From Rasiella rasia (GTDB taxonomy: Bacteria; Bacteroidota; Bacteroidia; Flavobacteriales; Flavobacteriaceae), in the NCBI RefSeq assembly GCF_011044175.1, contig NZ_CP049057.1, forward strand, positions 3,138,501 to 3,202,500: a stretch of DNA of 64,000 bases, read 5' to 3'. The translations under genes and the position numbers were made by a program. Positions 51,885-61,674 of this stretch are shown here, one piece after another. The notes beneath the pieces are model-generated. The model worked only from the letters and a program-made list of their open reading frames with translations. It searched no databases and was not told the origin of the DNA. Positions within the stretch are counted from its first letter, which is position 1. Each line of letters begins with the position of its first letter.

Positions 51885-53363
51885 ATGAGAAAATTGCTAT
51901 TTCTATTAGTAGTTTGTGCAATGTGCATGAACTGCAAAGAAGTAAAAAACGAAGCAACAAACACCCCTGTTTCTGAAATTGAAGAGCCGCAAGGCATAAA
52001 TAACATTGCCTACAAATGGGGTGAAATGGCCCTAACGGCACAAGCAAATGACACAGAAAAATTTAATCCGAGACCTACCGTAACATCTCGTTTTCTTGGG
52101 TTGATATTCGTTGGTGTCTTTGACGCATGGTCTCGATACGACGCTAAGGCGGTCCCAGTGTATCTAGAAGGTGTAGAAAGAAGACCAAACGAAGAGCATA
52201 CGCTTAGCAACAAAGAGATTGCCATTAGTTATGCTGCCTTTGGTACAATGAATGAATATTATGCGTCAGACAAACCACTTTTTGTCGAGTTTATGAAAGA
52301 GTTGGGGCTAGATCCTACCAATACGTCTTTAGATCCTACTACGCCAGAAGGTGTGGGTAACTTGGCTGCTAAGGCTGTTATAGAAGCTAGAAAGGGTGAT
52401 GGTGCCAACCAGTATGGAGAAGAAGAAGGTTCTAATGGCACACCTTATTTTAATTACGTAGGCTATGAGCCTGTAAATTCTGCAGACGAAAATGTAGATC
52501 CAAACCGTTGGCAACCAAAATATTTTTCAGATGGTAAGGGTGGAAGTTTTGCTCCAAGCTGTCTCACTCCGTTTTGGGATAAAGTAAAACCAGTAGCATT
52601 ATCATCTGGCGATCAATTTAGACCAGGACCACCCCCACAAATTGGTTCAGCACAGTTAGAGGCAGAAGTAAAAGAAGTTATTGAAATGCAGGCCAATCTC
52701 ACAGACTATCAAAAAGCGTTGGTAGAGTTTATGCGAGATGGGCCACAATCTGTGCAGCAAGCAGGTCACTGGCTAAAGTTTGCTCAGGATGTTTCTAGAC
52801 GCGACAACCATACCTTAGATCAGGATGTAAAAATGTATTTCTACAACCAAGTGGTAGCAATGGATGCATTTATTGCTTCCTGGGATTCTAAAATGTACTA
52901 CGATTATGCAAGACCATATGCGTTGGTACATCAATACTATCAAGATCAGCTTATAAAAGCGTGGGGTGGCGTAGGTAAAGGCATGATAGAAATGGACGGA
53001 AAGCAATGGAGACCGTATTCACCAGACACGTTTTTATGTCCGCCGTTTCCAAGTTACACCTCTGGGCATAGTACTATTAGTGGTGGTTGTGCAGAGGCTT
53101 TAAAATTATGGACGGGTAGCGATACCTTTGGTTCTGAAGTAACACTAGTTGCTGGTGCGCTAACCGAGCCAGACAATTTGGGAGATACTATAGTACTGAA
53201 ATTTCCAACCTTCACAGAAACGGCAGAAATGGCAGGGATCTCTAGAGTTTTAGGAGGGTACCATATTCAGGCAGACAATGTTGCCGGACTTGAATTAGGT
53301 AGAAATGTTGCAAAGGAAGCCTGGAAATTCTACAAAAGACACATTGGGGAAACAGCCATGTAA
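51885..53363 (+). CDS. vanadium-dependent haloperoxidase/PAP2-family lipoprotein
   Basis: About 492 residues from ATG 51885. The N-terminal signal ends in a lipobox-like CMNCKE; a TTG 33 bases upstream is in frame but would put extra polar residues before the signal. The acid-phosphatase/haloperoxidase vanadate site is complete: KMYYDYARP (K-x6-R-P), PSYTSGHSTISGG (S-G-H), and SRVLGGYHIQADN (R-x5-H-x3-D). It may oxidise halides with peroxide or act as a phosphatase; the family does not separate cleanly by motif alone. Marine Flavobacteriia often carry it. Confidence 0.85.
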   Translation: MRKLLFLLVVCAMCMNCKEVKNEATNTPVSEIEEPQGINNIAYKWGEMALTAQANDTEKFNPRPTVTSRFLGLIFVGVFDAWSRYDAKAVPVYLEGVERRPNEEHTLSNKEIAISYAAFGTMNEYYASDKPLFVEFMKELGLDPTNTSLDPTTPEGVGNLAAKAVIEARKGDGANQYGEEEGSNGTPYFNYVGYEPVNSADENVDPNRWQPKYFSDGKGGSFAPSCLTPFWDKVKPVALSSGDQFRPGPPPQIGSAQLEAEVKEVIEMQANLTDYQKALVEFMRDGPQSVQQAGHWLKFAQDVSRRDNHTLDQDVKMYFYNQVVAMDAFIASWDSKMYYDYARPYALVHQYYQDQLIKAWGGVGKGMIEMDGKQWRPYSPDTFLCPPFPSYTSGHSTISGGCAEALKLWTGSDTFGSEVTLVAGALTEPDNLGDTIVLKFPTFTETAEMAGISRVLGGYHIQADNVAGLELGRNVAKEAWKFYKRHIGETAM

Positions 53364-53397
53364 CGTTCATGAGGTGTGTTATTTATCCTAATCTTAT

Positions 53398-53428
53398 AAC
53401 CGAAAAGTTAGTTGCTTTTCGGTTTTTT
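53398..53428 (+). terminator. rho-independent terminator after haloperoxidase gene
   Basis: Stem AACCGAAAAG / CTTTTCGGTT with 7-base loop, then TTTT. Confidence 0.88.
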
Positions 53429-53505
53429 AGTTGATAGTAACAATTGGTCTGAAAGGAAACTGTCTCATTATTAATTTTTGGCTCAAAATTTGTAACTTCC
53501 CCACT

Positions 53506-54768
53506 ATGATACAACGCATATTTATTGCCCTAGTTTTTATGAGTTTTAGCTTTACAGCTTCGGCTTCTTACATTCTCATTCCTATGGATGCCGAAGGACA
53601 GAAGGAGCATCTAAAGGCATATGGCATCACCTATTGGACTTTAGAGAAAAACCAGAAAGTTAAGTGGTTGCTAAACTACCGCGGAGGTTCTTTTTTACTT
53701 CCCGATGCAGAAGAAATTCGCAAAGAATGTCAGATTCGTGGGGTCTCTTTTGAAATTTTAAGCGATACCAAAACAGAACAAATCTTATTAGAAATTGCGA
53801 GTCCGTCGCAAAATATGGAAGCAGTTGTGTTAGAAAAAGCACCTAAGATTGCTGTGTATTCTCCTAAGGGTAATCAACCCTGGGACGATGCGGTAACAAT
53901 GGTATTAACCTATGCCGAAATTCCCTATGAGGTTGTGTATGACGAAGAAGTGTTAGAAGAACAGTTGTTGTTGTATGATTGGTTGCATGTGCACCACGAA
54001 GATTTTACTGGCCAATACGGTAAGTTCTATCGTGCCTATCGCGCTGCCCCTTGGTATATTGAAGAAAAGCGAAAAGCTGAAATGCTCGCAAATAAATTAG
54101 GGTACGATAAAGTTTCCGAAGAGAAAAGAGACGTAGCTATTAAGATAAGAGATTATGTCATTGGTGGCGGATTTATGTTTGCCATGTGTAGCGCAACCGA
54201 CAGTTTTGATATTGCGTTAGCCGCCGAAGGAGTAGATATTTGCGAACCCATGTTCGATGGTGATCCAAGTGAGCCTGGCTACCAAGGTAAAATAGATTAC
54301 AATAAAACATTTGCTTTTAAAGAATTCATCCTAGAGCGCAGCCCAATGGTGTACGAGTACTCATCGATAGACATGACTCGTAATCGTCGTATTCCAAAAG
54401 AAACAGACTACTTTAGTCTTATGGATTACAGCGCGAAGTGGGATCCAATTCCGTGTATGTTGGTACAAAACCATACGGCGCTCGTTAAAGGCTTTATGGG
54501 ACAAACCACCGCATACGATATCAATACAGTAAAGTCTAATGTGCTAATCATGGGGCAGAACAAGACTAACAAAGAAGCACGTTATATTCATGGCATAAAG
54601 GGAAAAGGTTTCTTTACGTTTTATGGTGGCCATGACCCAGAAGATTATCAGCATAGAGTAGGAGATGCCAAAACAGAATTAGCGCTTCATCCAAATTCTC
54701 CGGGATACAGACTTATTTTAAATAACGTACTATTTCCTGCGGCTAAAAAGAAGAAGCAGAAAACCTGA
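53506..54768 (+). CDS. exported Bacteroidota protein, amidotransferase-like, often labelled asparagine synthetase B
   Basis: A 420-residue protein from ATG 53506 with a signal peptide ending near FTASAS. Homologues in Bacteroidota are commonly named asparagine synthetase B, but I see no N-terminal catalytic Cys of the class II glutaminase and no ATP-pyrophosphatase loop. After a short N-terminal domain the sequence KIAVYSPKGNQPWDDAVTMV begins an alpha/beta domain. GGGFMFAMCSATDSFDIALA (Cys228) resembles the nucleophile elbow of class I amidotransferase-like folds, and GFFTFYGGHDPEDYQHRVGD is strongly patterned. Function unknown; the name should be treated as an inherited error. Confidence 0.7.
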   Translation: MIQRIFIALVFMSFSFTASASYILIPMDAEGQKEHLKAYGITYWTLEKNQKVKWLLNYRGGSFLLPDAEEIRKECQIRGVSFEILSDTKTEQILLEIASPSQNMEAVVLEKAPKIAVYSPKGNQPWDDAVTMVLTYAEIPYEVVYDEEVLEEQLLLYDWLHVHHEDFTGQYGKFYRAYRAAPWYIEEKRKAEMLANKLGYDKVSEEKRDVAIKIRDYVIGGGFMFAMCSATDSFDIALAAEGVDICEPMFDGDPSEPGYQGKIDYNKTFAFKEFILERSPMVYEYSSIDMTRNRRIPKETDYFSLMDYSAKWDPIPCMLVQNHTALVKGFMGQTTAYDINTVKSNVLIMGQNKTNKEARYIHGIKGKGFFTFYGGHDPEDYQHRVGDAKTELALHPNSPGYRLILNNVLFPAAKKKKQKT

Positions 54769-54785
54769 TGAGGTTCTTTTGCTTG

Positions 54786-56372
54786 CTAATCGATTGACTG
54801 TAACAAGGCAGTACAAGCCCGAAGGTATTTATTGCTACAAGATTCTTTAAACCAAAATGTAGCCTGAGAAACGGCTTCACTAGAGTTTTCCATGGTACTA
54901 TAATGACGAGCTAGTTGATATTGGCCATAGCCAAAATCCTGTTGAGCAGCCTTTTTGTAGTAGGATAGCGCTAGTTTTTCAAACTGCTGTTGTTCGTTTT
55001 TATTGCGTGCTGTTTTACTTAATTTCGTGTATAAAATCCCGAGGGCTGTTTGTGATTCTGGTAGTTGTTGTTTGGCAGATTTTAAGTACCAATACAATGC
55101 TTTCTCTAAATTTTCTCCCTTGTCTATTCTATAACGTTGGTAAAAATAACTCCCTAAATTGTGTTGTGCAAAGGGATCTCCATTGGCAGCTGCCATTTTA
55201 TAATATGAAAACGCTTTGCTTTTACTCATGTCAAATTCAATTCCTTTAGAATACATATAACCCAAGTTGTATTGAGCGAAGCTATTATTTTCATAGGCAG
55301 CAGGGATTAAGTAGGTTAAGGCTTTTTGCTCATCTTTTTTTACACCTAAGCCTTTTCTGTACATAAAACCTAGTTTTGCTTTGGCAATGGTATTGTCTTT
55401 AGCCTCTAGAGCATCAATTATAGTTAGGAGTAACTTTTGGTTATGTTGATTGTCTTCAACAAATTTTCTCCAATCTAAAATGCTTTGCAATCCTATTTCA
55501 TTGTTTTCTGATTCACGTTTTTGGTAAGTATTTTTCTCTGCTGAAATGTCCCTACCTGAACTCCCCATCGGAAAATCAACAGCGCCAGTAAACTGAGGTG
55601 CATTAGATACTCCTAATTCTTTCTCTATAGCTTTAAATAATTCACCCGCCGAAATAATGGCATCAACATTTGTGTCTGTCGCTTCTTGAGTGAGTGCGTT
55701 TAAAAGATATTTAGTGAATAAACTTTCATGTTTTCCTGCAGGTGTTACCCGAAACGCGGTGGTGGCGGTAAAGGCTATAGTTTTAGAAGTATTTTTGGCG
55801 CTAAAGGCATTTTTAAAAGCTTCGTTGTAGCCATCAAAAGTTTTTGTGTCTAAAATAGAACCAGCATAACAAGCGTCTATAATGTACACTTTCGCCTCTA
55901 TACCACGTTTTTCTATTTCAGATATAACCCAATCGTAAGATATAAGACTCGTAGGGTCTTCGGTATTAAAGTCGGTTGGAACAATACTTCCAGGCAATCC
56001 ATGACCGCTGTAATAAAAGTAAAGTGTACTTTTCTCAGGTAGGGTAATGCTAGATAAAAAATGGTTAAACAGTGATATAAATTGTGTTTTTGTTGCGTCT
56101 AATAGTACTGTTGTTTTTTCTTCGGAAAGTGAAAACCCTGAATCACTGGCAAGAAATGCCGCTACACGTTGAGCATCAAGGCGGCAAGAGGTAAGTGTTG
56201 AAACTTTTTTGTCTGTGTAATGATCGTTTCCAACTATAAACGCATACCTGTTTTCATGGTAATCAACTTTAGTTTCATCGCCAACAACTACTGCCTTCGA
56301 TTGCGCAAATACTAACGAAGGCAATAGTAGTAAGATGAAGATCTTATATATATGGTTGGTAAGTGCAAACAT
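54786..56372 (-). CDS. exported caspase-family peptidase with Sel1-like repeats
   Basis: A 528-residue protein with a signal peptide (residues 1-24, ending LVFAQ). The C14 caspase domain (about 40-265) has YAFIVGNDHYTD, the catalytic His in FYYSGHGLPG (His124) and Cys in YIIDACYAGS (Cys168). The C-terminal third (about 310-525) has Sel1/TPR-like repeats such as AKLGFMYRKGLGVKKDEQKA and AQYNLGYMYSKGIEF. The signal peptide places it outside the cytoplasm. It follows the DUF4384-like gene with one base between stop and start, so the two are coupled. Substrate and role unknown. Confidence 0.85.
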   Translation of the reverse strand: MFALTNHIYKIFILLLLPSLVFAQSKAVVVGDETKVDYHENRYAFIVGNDHYTDKKVSTLTSCRLDAQRVAAFLASDSGFSLSEEKTTVLLDATKTQFISLFNHFLSSITLPEKSTLYFYYSGHGLPGSIVPTDFNTEDPTSLISYDWVISEIEKRGIEAKVYIIDACYAGSILDTKTFDGYNEAFKNAFSAKNTSKTIAFTATTAFRVTPAGKHESLFTKYLLNALTQEATDTNVDAIISAGELFKAIEKELGVSNAPQFTGAVDFPMGSSGRDISAEKNTYQKRESENNEIGLQSILDWRKFVEDNQHNQKLLLTIIDALEAKDNTIAKAKLGFMYRKGLGVKKDEQKALTYLIPAAYENNSFAQYNLGYMYSKGIEFDMSKSKAFSYYKMAAANGDPFAQHNLGSYFYQRYRIDKGENLEKALYWYLKSAKQQLPESQTALGILYTKLSKTARNKNEQQQFEKLALSYYKKAAQQDFGYGQYQLARHYSTMENSSEAVSQATFWFKESCSNKYLRACTALLQSID

Positions 56373-56373
56373 A

Positions 56374-57753
56374 TTATTGACTATTCGTTTTTTCTATGGT
56401 AACATATACACCGTAGAACGTTGGCGCTTCACCTTCGGAAACGGCGGGAAGTACTAATTTTTCAGAAGTAAATGCTTGATTAGGATATTGCAGTGGAATC
56501 ATAATGTTCAACGCCGTAAGAAATGAAACGCTCGTTACCGAACTACCAATTATCCCCGTTTTTATTATATCTGAAATCGGCTGATTTGAAATCAGCATAA
56601 AAAAGTGCTCTTGAGCGGTGTCATCGGTAATTTCAAAATAGGAAGTTTTAGATGGCAAGGTGGTGAGGTTTGAAGAATTGCTGTTAGCTCCTCCTACAAT
56701 TATACCTTTTCCGAAAGGGTCTTGCCAAGATTGTAAGTGTTCATCAAAATAGTAAAATTGTGCATGCTGATTGCCCTCTAATGTTACCCAAAATTTATCT
56801 CCTTGCTGCATGGGTGTTGAGGTTGTAAATAATGCCATGTCTGATACAGACGAAGTAACGCTGCTAGCAATAATTCCTTTGGTGACATTCTCTAAAGGAA
56901 TAGGGGCATTAGATTGATAATAGTTTAAGCTAACGGTGTTCTGAATTGTTTCTTTGTTACGCTTTTTAGCAGTATACGTAGGGCTTTGCGTAATACGACG
57001 TGGAGATGCGCTTTCTAAATTGGTTGTGCGAATACTGGGTGCCGTATATGAAGATTGTTGCATACCTCTAGAGAAGGCTATTGTTGTTTCCATAGGTAGC
57101 GCCGAAGGCATACCAAGTTCTTCCCAACTTGGATAGCTAAGTTGTTTAGCAAGCTTTTGAGATACTAAATGTATAGATAATTCTATTAGGGCGTCTTTCG
57201 ACTTTCGGGACATTCCGTCCTTCGAAAAAATACTTTTAATTGCACCAAAGATGGTGTCTCCAAACTCAAGAATTAAGGCAATTGACCCAATAATACCTAC
57301 TTTACTGTCTGCTTTGGTCGCTGCTTCTTCAAAATGTGGTAAGAAACCGGTATTATAGATTTGATATGCTTCAACAATATTGTCATTGTACGTATGTTCA
57401 AATTTTTGAACAAATTTATCGAGGCGCGCCCCTTTTAAATCACGGTAATTAGACAACTCTTTTAGGTCTAACGCCATTTCTTCAGCAATGCTATTCATGG
57501 CGTTGGCGTAGTCAGAATAGGCAGCTTCAAGATTGCTAGAAACTGAAGGATCTAAAAGTTGTTGGTTCTGCCAATTTTTGAAATCTTCTAATTGCCCTAA
57601 TACGGTTTTTTTGTTGGTCGCCAGTTCCTTAACGGCCTTTGTCTTTTCAAATACTTCGGTGATTTTCGAACTAATCTCGTCTATGTTCGTTTGTGCATAA
57701 TTTGTGCTAACAATAAGGAAGCATGTAATAATGGATAGTGTAATTTGTCTCAT
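56374..57753 (-). CDS. exported protein with helical N-terminus and DUF4384-like C-terminal domain
   Basis: A 459-residue protein with a signal peptide (ending STNYAQ, about residue 21). Residues 22-150 are largely helical (NIDEISSKITEVFEKTKAVK). A hydrophobic stretch near 152-170 (KVGIIGSIALILEFGDTIFG) might insert in a membrane. The C-terminal half contains a pattern like DUF4384: MQQGDKFWVTLEGN, FYYFDEHLQSWQDPFG, TTLPSKTSYFEITDD and HFFMLISNQPI. DUF4384 domains often occur in caspase-domain proteins. GIIGSSVTSV resembles an earlier GIIASSVTSS, suggesting an internal repeat. It is the first gene of the caspase pair. Confidence 0.65.
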   Translation of the reverse strand: MRQITLSIITCFLIVSTNYAQTNIDEISSKITEVFEKTKAVKELATNKKTVLGQLEDFKNWQNQQLLDPSVSSNLEAAYSDYANAMNSIAEEMALDLKELSNYRDLKGARLDKFVQKFEHTYNDNIVEAYQIYNTGFLPHFEEAATKADSKVGIIGSIALILEFGDTIFGAIKSIFSKDGMSRKSKDALIELSIHLVSQKLAKQLSYPSWEELGMPSALPMETTIAFSRGMQQSSYTAPSIRTTNLESASPRRITQSPTYTAKKRNKETIQNTVSLNYYQSNAPIPLENVTKGIIASSVTSSVSDMALFTTSTPMQQGDKFWVTLEGNQHAQFYYFDEHLQSWQDPFGKGIIVGGANSNSSNLTTLPSKTSYFEITDDTAQEHFFMLISNQPISDIIKTGIIGSSVTSVSFLTALNIMIPLQYPNQAFTSEKLVLPAVSEGEAPTFYGVYVTIEKTNSQ

Positions 57754-57857
57754 AATAGTTAAATTTTCAATAAAACTAAATAGAGACAGGTGGTAGTAAA
57801 AGTAAGAATTAGCGAAGTGGTGTTCTCAGTTAGGCTAAGAAGAAAAATAGTTAGTAA

Positions 57858-57892
57858 TAAAAAAAGCCCTACTCGTTAAGAATAGGGCTTTT
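57858..57892 (-). terminator. terminator of the thrS-infC-rpmI-rplT cluster
   Basis: Minus strand: stem AAAAGCCCTA / TAGGGCTTTT followed by further T, 25 bases after the rplT stop. Confidence 0.88.
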
Positions 57893-57916
57893 AGCGAAAT
57901 AATATGTTTAACTAGT

Positions 57917-58261
57917 TTATTTTACTTTCTTTACGATTGCTTCAAAAGCATCAGGATGATTCATCGCTAAATCTGCAAGAACCTTACGGTTCAATTCAAT
58001 TCCTGCTTTTTTCATCCCTCCCATAAACTGAGAGTAAGACATTCCGTGTTGTCTAGCACCTGCATTAATACGGGTGATCCACAACGCTCTAAAAGTTCTC
58101 TTTTTTGCACGACGGTCTCTGTATGAGTAAGACATTGCTTTCTCAACAGCATTTTTTGCAACCGTCCATACGTTTTTACGTCTTCCAAAGTATCCTTTGG
58201 CTTGCTTCATAACCTTTTTTCTTCGGGCTCTAGAAGCTACTGCATTTACTGATCTTGGCAT
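57917..58261 (-). CDS. rplT: 50S ribosomal protein L20
   Basis: A 114-residue basic protein: [20 protein letters not shown], then [20 protein letters not shown], then [20 protein letters not shown]. It binds 23S rRNA early in 50S assembly. It follows rpmI after 135 bases, and the infC-rpmI-rplT order is the usual one. Confidence 0.98.
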   Translation of the reverse strand: MPRSVNAVASRARRKKVMKQAKGYFGRRKNVWTVAKNAVEKAMSYSYRDRRAKKRTFRALWITRINAGARQHGMSYSQFMGGMKKAGIELNRKVLADLAMNHPDAFEAIVKKVK

Positions 58262-58396
58262 AATTTAATTGTTTTTTGTAGTAGGCGGCTCGGGTATCGT
58301 GCACTTTATTCAAAAATCATTAATCAACAATTGTCAATCTAAAATCATTTTGGCCCAACTCCAGGGTTTAAAAATTTGTTTTAACCGGTGAACAAC

Positions 58397-58594
58397 TTAC
58401 TTCATTCGAAGCATTTGTTTCACATTGCTCTCATCTGCCTGATGAACTAGTCCATCATGCGTTAAGGCTAGCTTACGTTTTTTGCTCTTCTTTGTTAAGA
58501 TATGGCTTTTAAACGCATGCTTTCTTTTGATTTTACCAGTACCTGTTAGCTTAAAACGCTTCTTGGCACTAGATTTTGTCTTTTGTTTAGGCAT
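58397..58594 (-). CDS. rpmI: 50S ribosomal protein L35
   Basis: A 65-residue protein: [20 protein letters not shown], then [20 protein letters not shown], typical L35. Located between infC and rplT as expected. Confidence 0.98.
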   Translation of the reverse strand: MPKQKTKSSAKKRFKLTGTGKIKRKHAFKSHILTKKSKKRKLALTHDGLVHQADESNVKQMLRMK

Positions 58595-58699
58595 GTCCTT
58601 CTTTTTATTTATTATTTCGCATTAACTACAAAAGCAGCTAATATTGTTATTGGTCTTACATGCGGCAGGTGTGTTAGCACTTGCAACGTTGCCAGTGAA

Positions 58700-59257
58700 T
58701 TATTTTGTCTTTTTAGGAGCGATAAACATTATCATTCGCTTTCCTTCCAGTTTTGGCATCTGTTCTACTTTTCCAACTTCTTCCAATTCCTGCGCCAAAC
58801 GAAGTAGTAATATCTCCCCTTGGTCTTTGTATATAATAGAACGCCCTTTAAAGAAAACATAAGCTTTCAATTTGGCGCCTTCTTTTAAAAATTTCTCGGC
58901 GTGCTTCTTCTTAAATTCGTAATCATGGTCATCTGTATTAGGACCAAATCGAATTTCTTTAATACTCACTTTCGTAGCTTTCGCCTTTAACGCTTTATCG
59001 CGCTTCTTCTGTTCGTAAACGAACTTCTTATAATCCATTACCTTACAAACAGGCGGCTCTGCATTTGGCGAAATTTCAACAAGATCTACACCCTGTTCTT
59101 CTGCAATCGCTAATGCTTTGCTTAATGGATAAATGTCAACCTCCACATTGTCACCTACCAAACGCACTTTTTCAGCACGGATTTTTCGGTTAATTCTGTG
59201 TTGGTCTTCTTTAATGATCCTTGCAGGACCTCTACTTCTTTTTCTTCGTATTGCTAT
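58700..59257 (-). CDS. infC: translation initiation factor IF-3, non-AUG start
   Basis: About 185 residues. The C-terminal domain is complete ([34 protein letters not shown]). The N-terminal domain begins [20 protein letters not shown] and extends upstream of any ATG, GTG or TTG except the internal ones within that domain. The most upstream sensible start is ATA at 59257 ([10 protein letters not shown]); an ATT at 59215 is an alternative. Rare AUU-type starts are known for infC, where IF-3 represses its own translation. It begins 17 bases after the thrS stop. Confidence 0.88.
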   Translation of the reverse strand: MAIRRKRSRGPARIIKEDQHRINRKIRAEKVRLVGDNVEVDIYPLSKALAIAEEQGVDLVEISPNAEPPVCKVMDYKKFVYEQKKRDKALKAKATKVSIKEIRFGPNTDDHDYEFKKKHAEKFLKEGAKLKAYVFFKGRSIIYKDQGEILLLRLAQELEEVGKVEQMPKLEGKRMIMFIAPKKTK

Positions 59258-59274
59258 GGCTTTGTATATTTTAG

Positions 59275-61221
59275 TTAAACGTTAAAATCTACTGTATTTT
59301 TTTTAATTTCAGTGTTAATAAGTTCAGAAAATTCTGAAACCGTCATGGTTCCTATATCTCCTTCACTATGTTTTCTTACAGAAACTGTGCCGTCTTTTTC
59401 TTCCTGCTCCCCAACGATAAGCATATATGGGAATTTATTCATCTCTGCTTCCCGTATTTTCTTACCAATCGTCTCGTTTCTGTTATCCACAAGGGCGCGA
59501 ATTTCGTCATTTTCCAGCGAATTTAAAACTTTTTCGGCGTAATTCTCATATTTTTCGCTCAGAGACAGAATACTAACCTGCTCTGGCATAAGCCAAAGTG
59601 GGAAATTTCCACCAGTATGCTCTAGCAATATTGCCACAAAACGTTCCATACTACCAAACGGTGCTCGGTGTATCATAATAGGTCTGTGTAGCTCATTATC
59701 ACTGCCTTTATACGTTAAATCAAAACGTTCGGGTAAGGTGTAATCCACCTGAATTGTCCCCAGTTGCCAGCTTCTGCCCAACGCATCCTTTACCATAAAA
59801 TCGAGTTTCGGACCGTAAAACGCAGCTTCACCAGTTTCTACTATATAATTTAAGCCTTTAGCTTTGGCGGCATTTAAGATTGCACTTTCGGCTTTTTCCC
59901 AGTTTTCTTCACTTCCAATATATTTTTCCGGTTTTTCAGGATCTCTTAATGAAACCTGAGCCGTAAAATCTGCAAAACCTAACGATCCAAATACATATAG
60001 AACCAAGTCGATAACGTTCATAAACTCTTGGTCTAAATGATCTGGAGTACAAAAAATGTGCGCATCATCTTGTGTAAATCCACGTACCCGTGTTAAACCG
60101 TGAAGCTCTCCACTTTGTTCGTAGCGATATACAGTGCCAAACTCGGCAAAGCGCTTTGGCAAATCTTTATAAGACCAAGGCTTGTGTTTATACATTTCGC
60201 AATGGTGTGGACAATTCATTGGTTTCAAGAAAAATTCTTCACCTTCGTTTGGTGTTTTAATAGGTTGAAAGCTATCCTCACCATACTTAGCATAGTGCCC
60301 AGAAGTAACATATAATTCTTTTTGGGCGATATGGGGAGAAATTACCATTTCGTACCCTGCCTTTTTCTGAGCTTTTTTTAAGAAGTTTTCCAATCGCTCA
60401 CGCAGCGCCGTTCCTTTTGGCAACCATAGCGGCAACCCTTGTCCAACTTTTTGCGAAAAGGTAAAAAGCTCTAGCTCTTTCCCTAATTTTCTGTGATCGC
60501 GTAATTTTGCTTCTTCTAAAAGCTCTAAATATTCCTTTAAATCTTTTTGCTTCGGAAAGCTTATACCATAAATACGAGTAAGTTGGGTGTTGTTTTCGTC
60601 ACCGCGCCAATACGCACCAGCAACACTCATTAATTTTACGGCTTTTATAATTCCAGTATTTGGTATGTGTCCTCCACGACACAAATCGGTAAAGGTGTCA
60701 TGATCGCAAAAAGTAATGGTGCCGTCTTCCAGATTCTCTATAAGTTCTACTTTGTATTGGTTTCCCTGTTTTTTGTAAAAGTCAAGTGCAGCGGCCTTCG
60801 AGCTTTCTCGCATACTAAAAGTGTGTTTTCCGCGAGCAATTTCAAGCATTTTTTTCTCAATGGTCGGAAGGTCTTTTTCAGAAATAGTATGTTCACCAAA
60901 ATCAACATCGTAATAAAATCCTGTATCGATGGCTGGACCTATGGTTAATTTAATTCCTGGATACAATTGCTCAAGAGCTTGCGCCAAAATATGTGCAGAA
61001 GAGTGCCAAAACGCCTCTTTTCCTTCGTCATCTCGCCATGTATATAGCGTAAGGCTACCATCTGTGGTTAATGGGGTGGTGGTTTCTAACTTGGTACCAT
61101 TAAACGATGCCGAAATCACATTTCGCGCAAATCCTTCACTAATACTCAAGGCCACATCCATAGGTGTTGCACCCGATTCAAATTGTTTCACAGTGCCGTC
61201 TGGCAGGGTAATCCCTATCAT
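59275..61221 (-). CDS. thrS: threonine-tRNA ligase
   Basis: A 648-residue class II synthetase with all domains: TGS ([20 protein letters not shown]), the editing domain with [11 protein letters not shown] and [10 protein letters not shown] (zinc-like editing site), and the core with motif 2 ([20 protein letters not shown]), [10 protein letters not shown] (catalytic zinc Cys), and motif 3 ([18 protein letters not shown]). The C-terminal anticodon domain follows. First gene of the thrS-infC-rpmI-rplT cluster. Confidence 0.98.
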   Translation of the reverse strand: MIGITLPDGTVKQFESGATPMDVALSISEGFARNVISASFNGTKLETTTPLTTDGSLTLYTWRDDEGKEAFWHSSAHILAQALEQLYPGIKLTIGPAIDTGFYYDVDFGEHTISEKDLPTIEKKMLEIARGKHTFSMRESSKAAALDFYKKQGNQYKVELIENLEDGTITFCDHDTFTDLCRGGHIPNTGIIKAVKLMSVAGAYWRGDENNTQLTRIYGISFPKQKDLKEYLELLEEAKLRDHRKLGKELELFTFSQKVGQGLPLWLPKGTALRERLENFLKKAQKKAGYEMVISPHIAQKELYVTSGHYAKYGEDSFQPIKTPNEGEEFFLKPMNCPHHCEMYKHKPWSYKDLPKRFAEFGTVYRYEQSGELHGLTRVRGFTQDDAHIFCTPDHLDQEFMNVIDLVLYVFGSLGFADFTAQVSLRDPEKPEKYIGSEENWEKAESAILNAAKAKGLNYIVETGEAAFYGPKLDFMVKDALGRSWQLGTIQVDYTLPERFDLTYKGSDNELHRPIMIHRAPFGSMERFVAILLEHTGGNFPLWLMPEQVSILSLSEKYENYAEKVLNSLENDEIRALVDNRNETIGKKIREAEMNKFPYMLIVGEQEEKDGTVSVRKHSEGDIGTMTVSEFSELINTEIKKNTVDFNV

Positions 61222-61240
61222 AATTTATTCATTTAGGCTG

Positions 61241-61271
61241 CAAAGATACTACGGTTTTAAAAGTCTCGCAA
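61241..61271 (-). promoter_or_regulatory. Bacteroidota-type promoter for thrS
   Basis: On the minus strand TTG (61271-61269), 20 bases, TATCTTTG (61248-61241), a perfect -7 match, 19 bases before the thrS ATG. Confidence 0.7.
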
Positions 61272-61301
61272 TACACTTTGTAAGTTTGTGTAAGGGTCTT
61301 T

Positions 61302-61430
61302 GGGCGTTCCCGCCATGGGTGCGAAGTCGTCCAAAACAATCACTGCGGCTTTCAAATAGGCTCAGCAACTCTTAAAGCACCCATGGCGGTCGGGCTATTC
61401 ACTAAATCTTTTTGGCTTCACAGGAAATTG
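61302..61430. repeat. palindromic intergenic repeat element
   Basis: A perfect 12-base inverted repeat, CGCCATGGGTGC (61311-61322) and GCACCCATGGCG (61377-61388), encloses 54 bases. It is flanked by GGGCGTTCCC on the left and GGTCGGGCTATTC on the right, sequences reminiscent of widely dispersed flavobacterial intergenic repeats. No coding potential. Confidence 0.65.
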
Positions 61431-61674
61431 TATTTATTATGCTCGGGTATTTATAGGTGTTTTTTATATGTTTATTTTGGTTTTACAGACTGCCAAAAAG
61501 TATATCGTTGCTATCCCTAACGCGGTCTCGGGTATAAAATTTAGGTTAAACCAGAAAAAGGGTATATATATAAAGGTATAAATACATTAAAAATTTATTT
61601 TAAAACTAAGACGGGTTAAATCAGTAGGTTGCGGTTGCAGGTTAAATTATCTTTAAAAAAATAATAAATAATGT
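61431..61674. other. AT-rich region upstream of the rRNA promoters
   Basis: About 240 bases with no supportable gene. Contains AT-rich stretches (near 61560-61610) that could act as upstream activating DNA for rRNA promoters. Confidence 0.4.

Noticed and set aside
54786..57753. Caspase pair as a known cytoplasmic anti-phage or gasdermin system
   Set aside because: Both proteins carry signal peptides and no gasdermin-like, STAND or NACHT protein is adjacent, so known cytoplasmic layouts do not fit.
58595..58699. Possible L20-type autoregulatory leader between infC and rpmI
   Set aside because: The 105-base gap has some pairing potential, but no recognisable L20-binding structure could be identified by eye.
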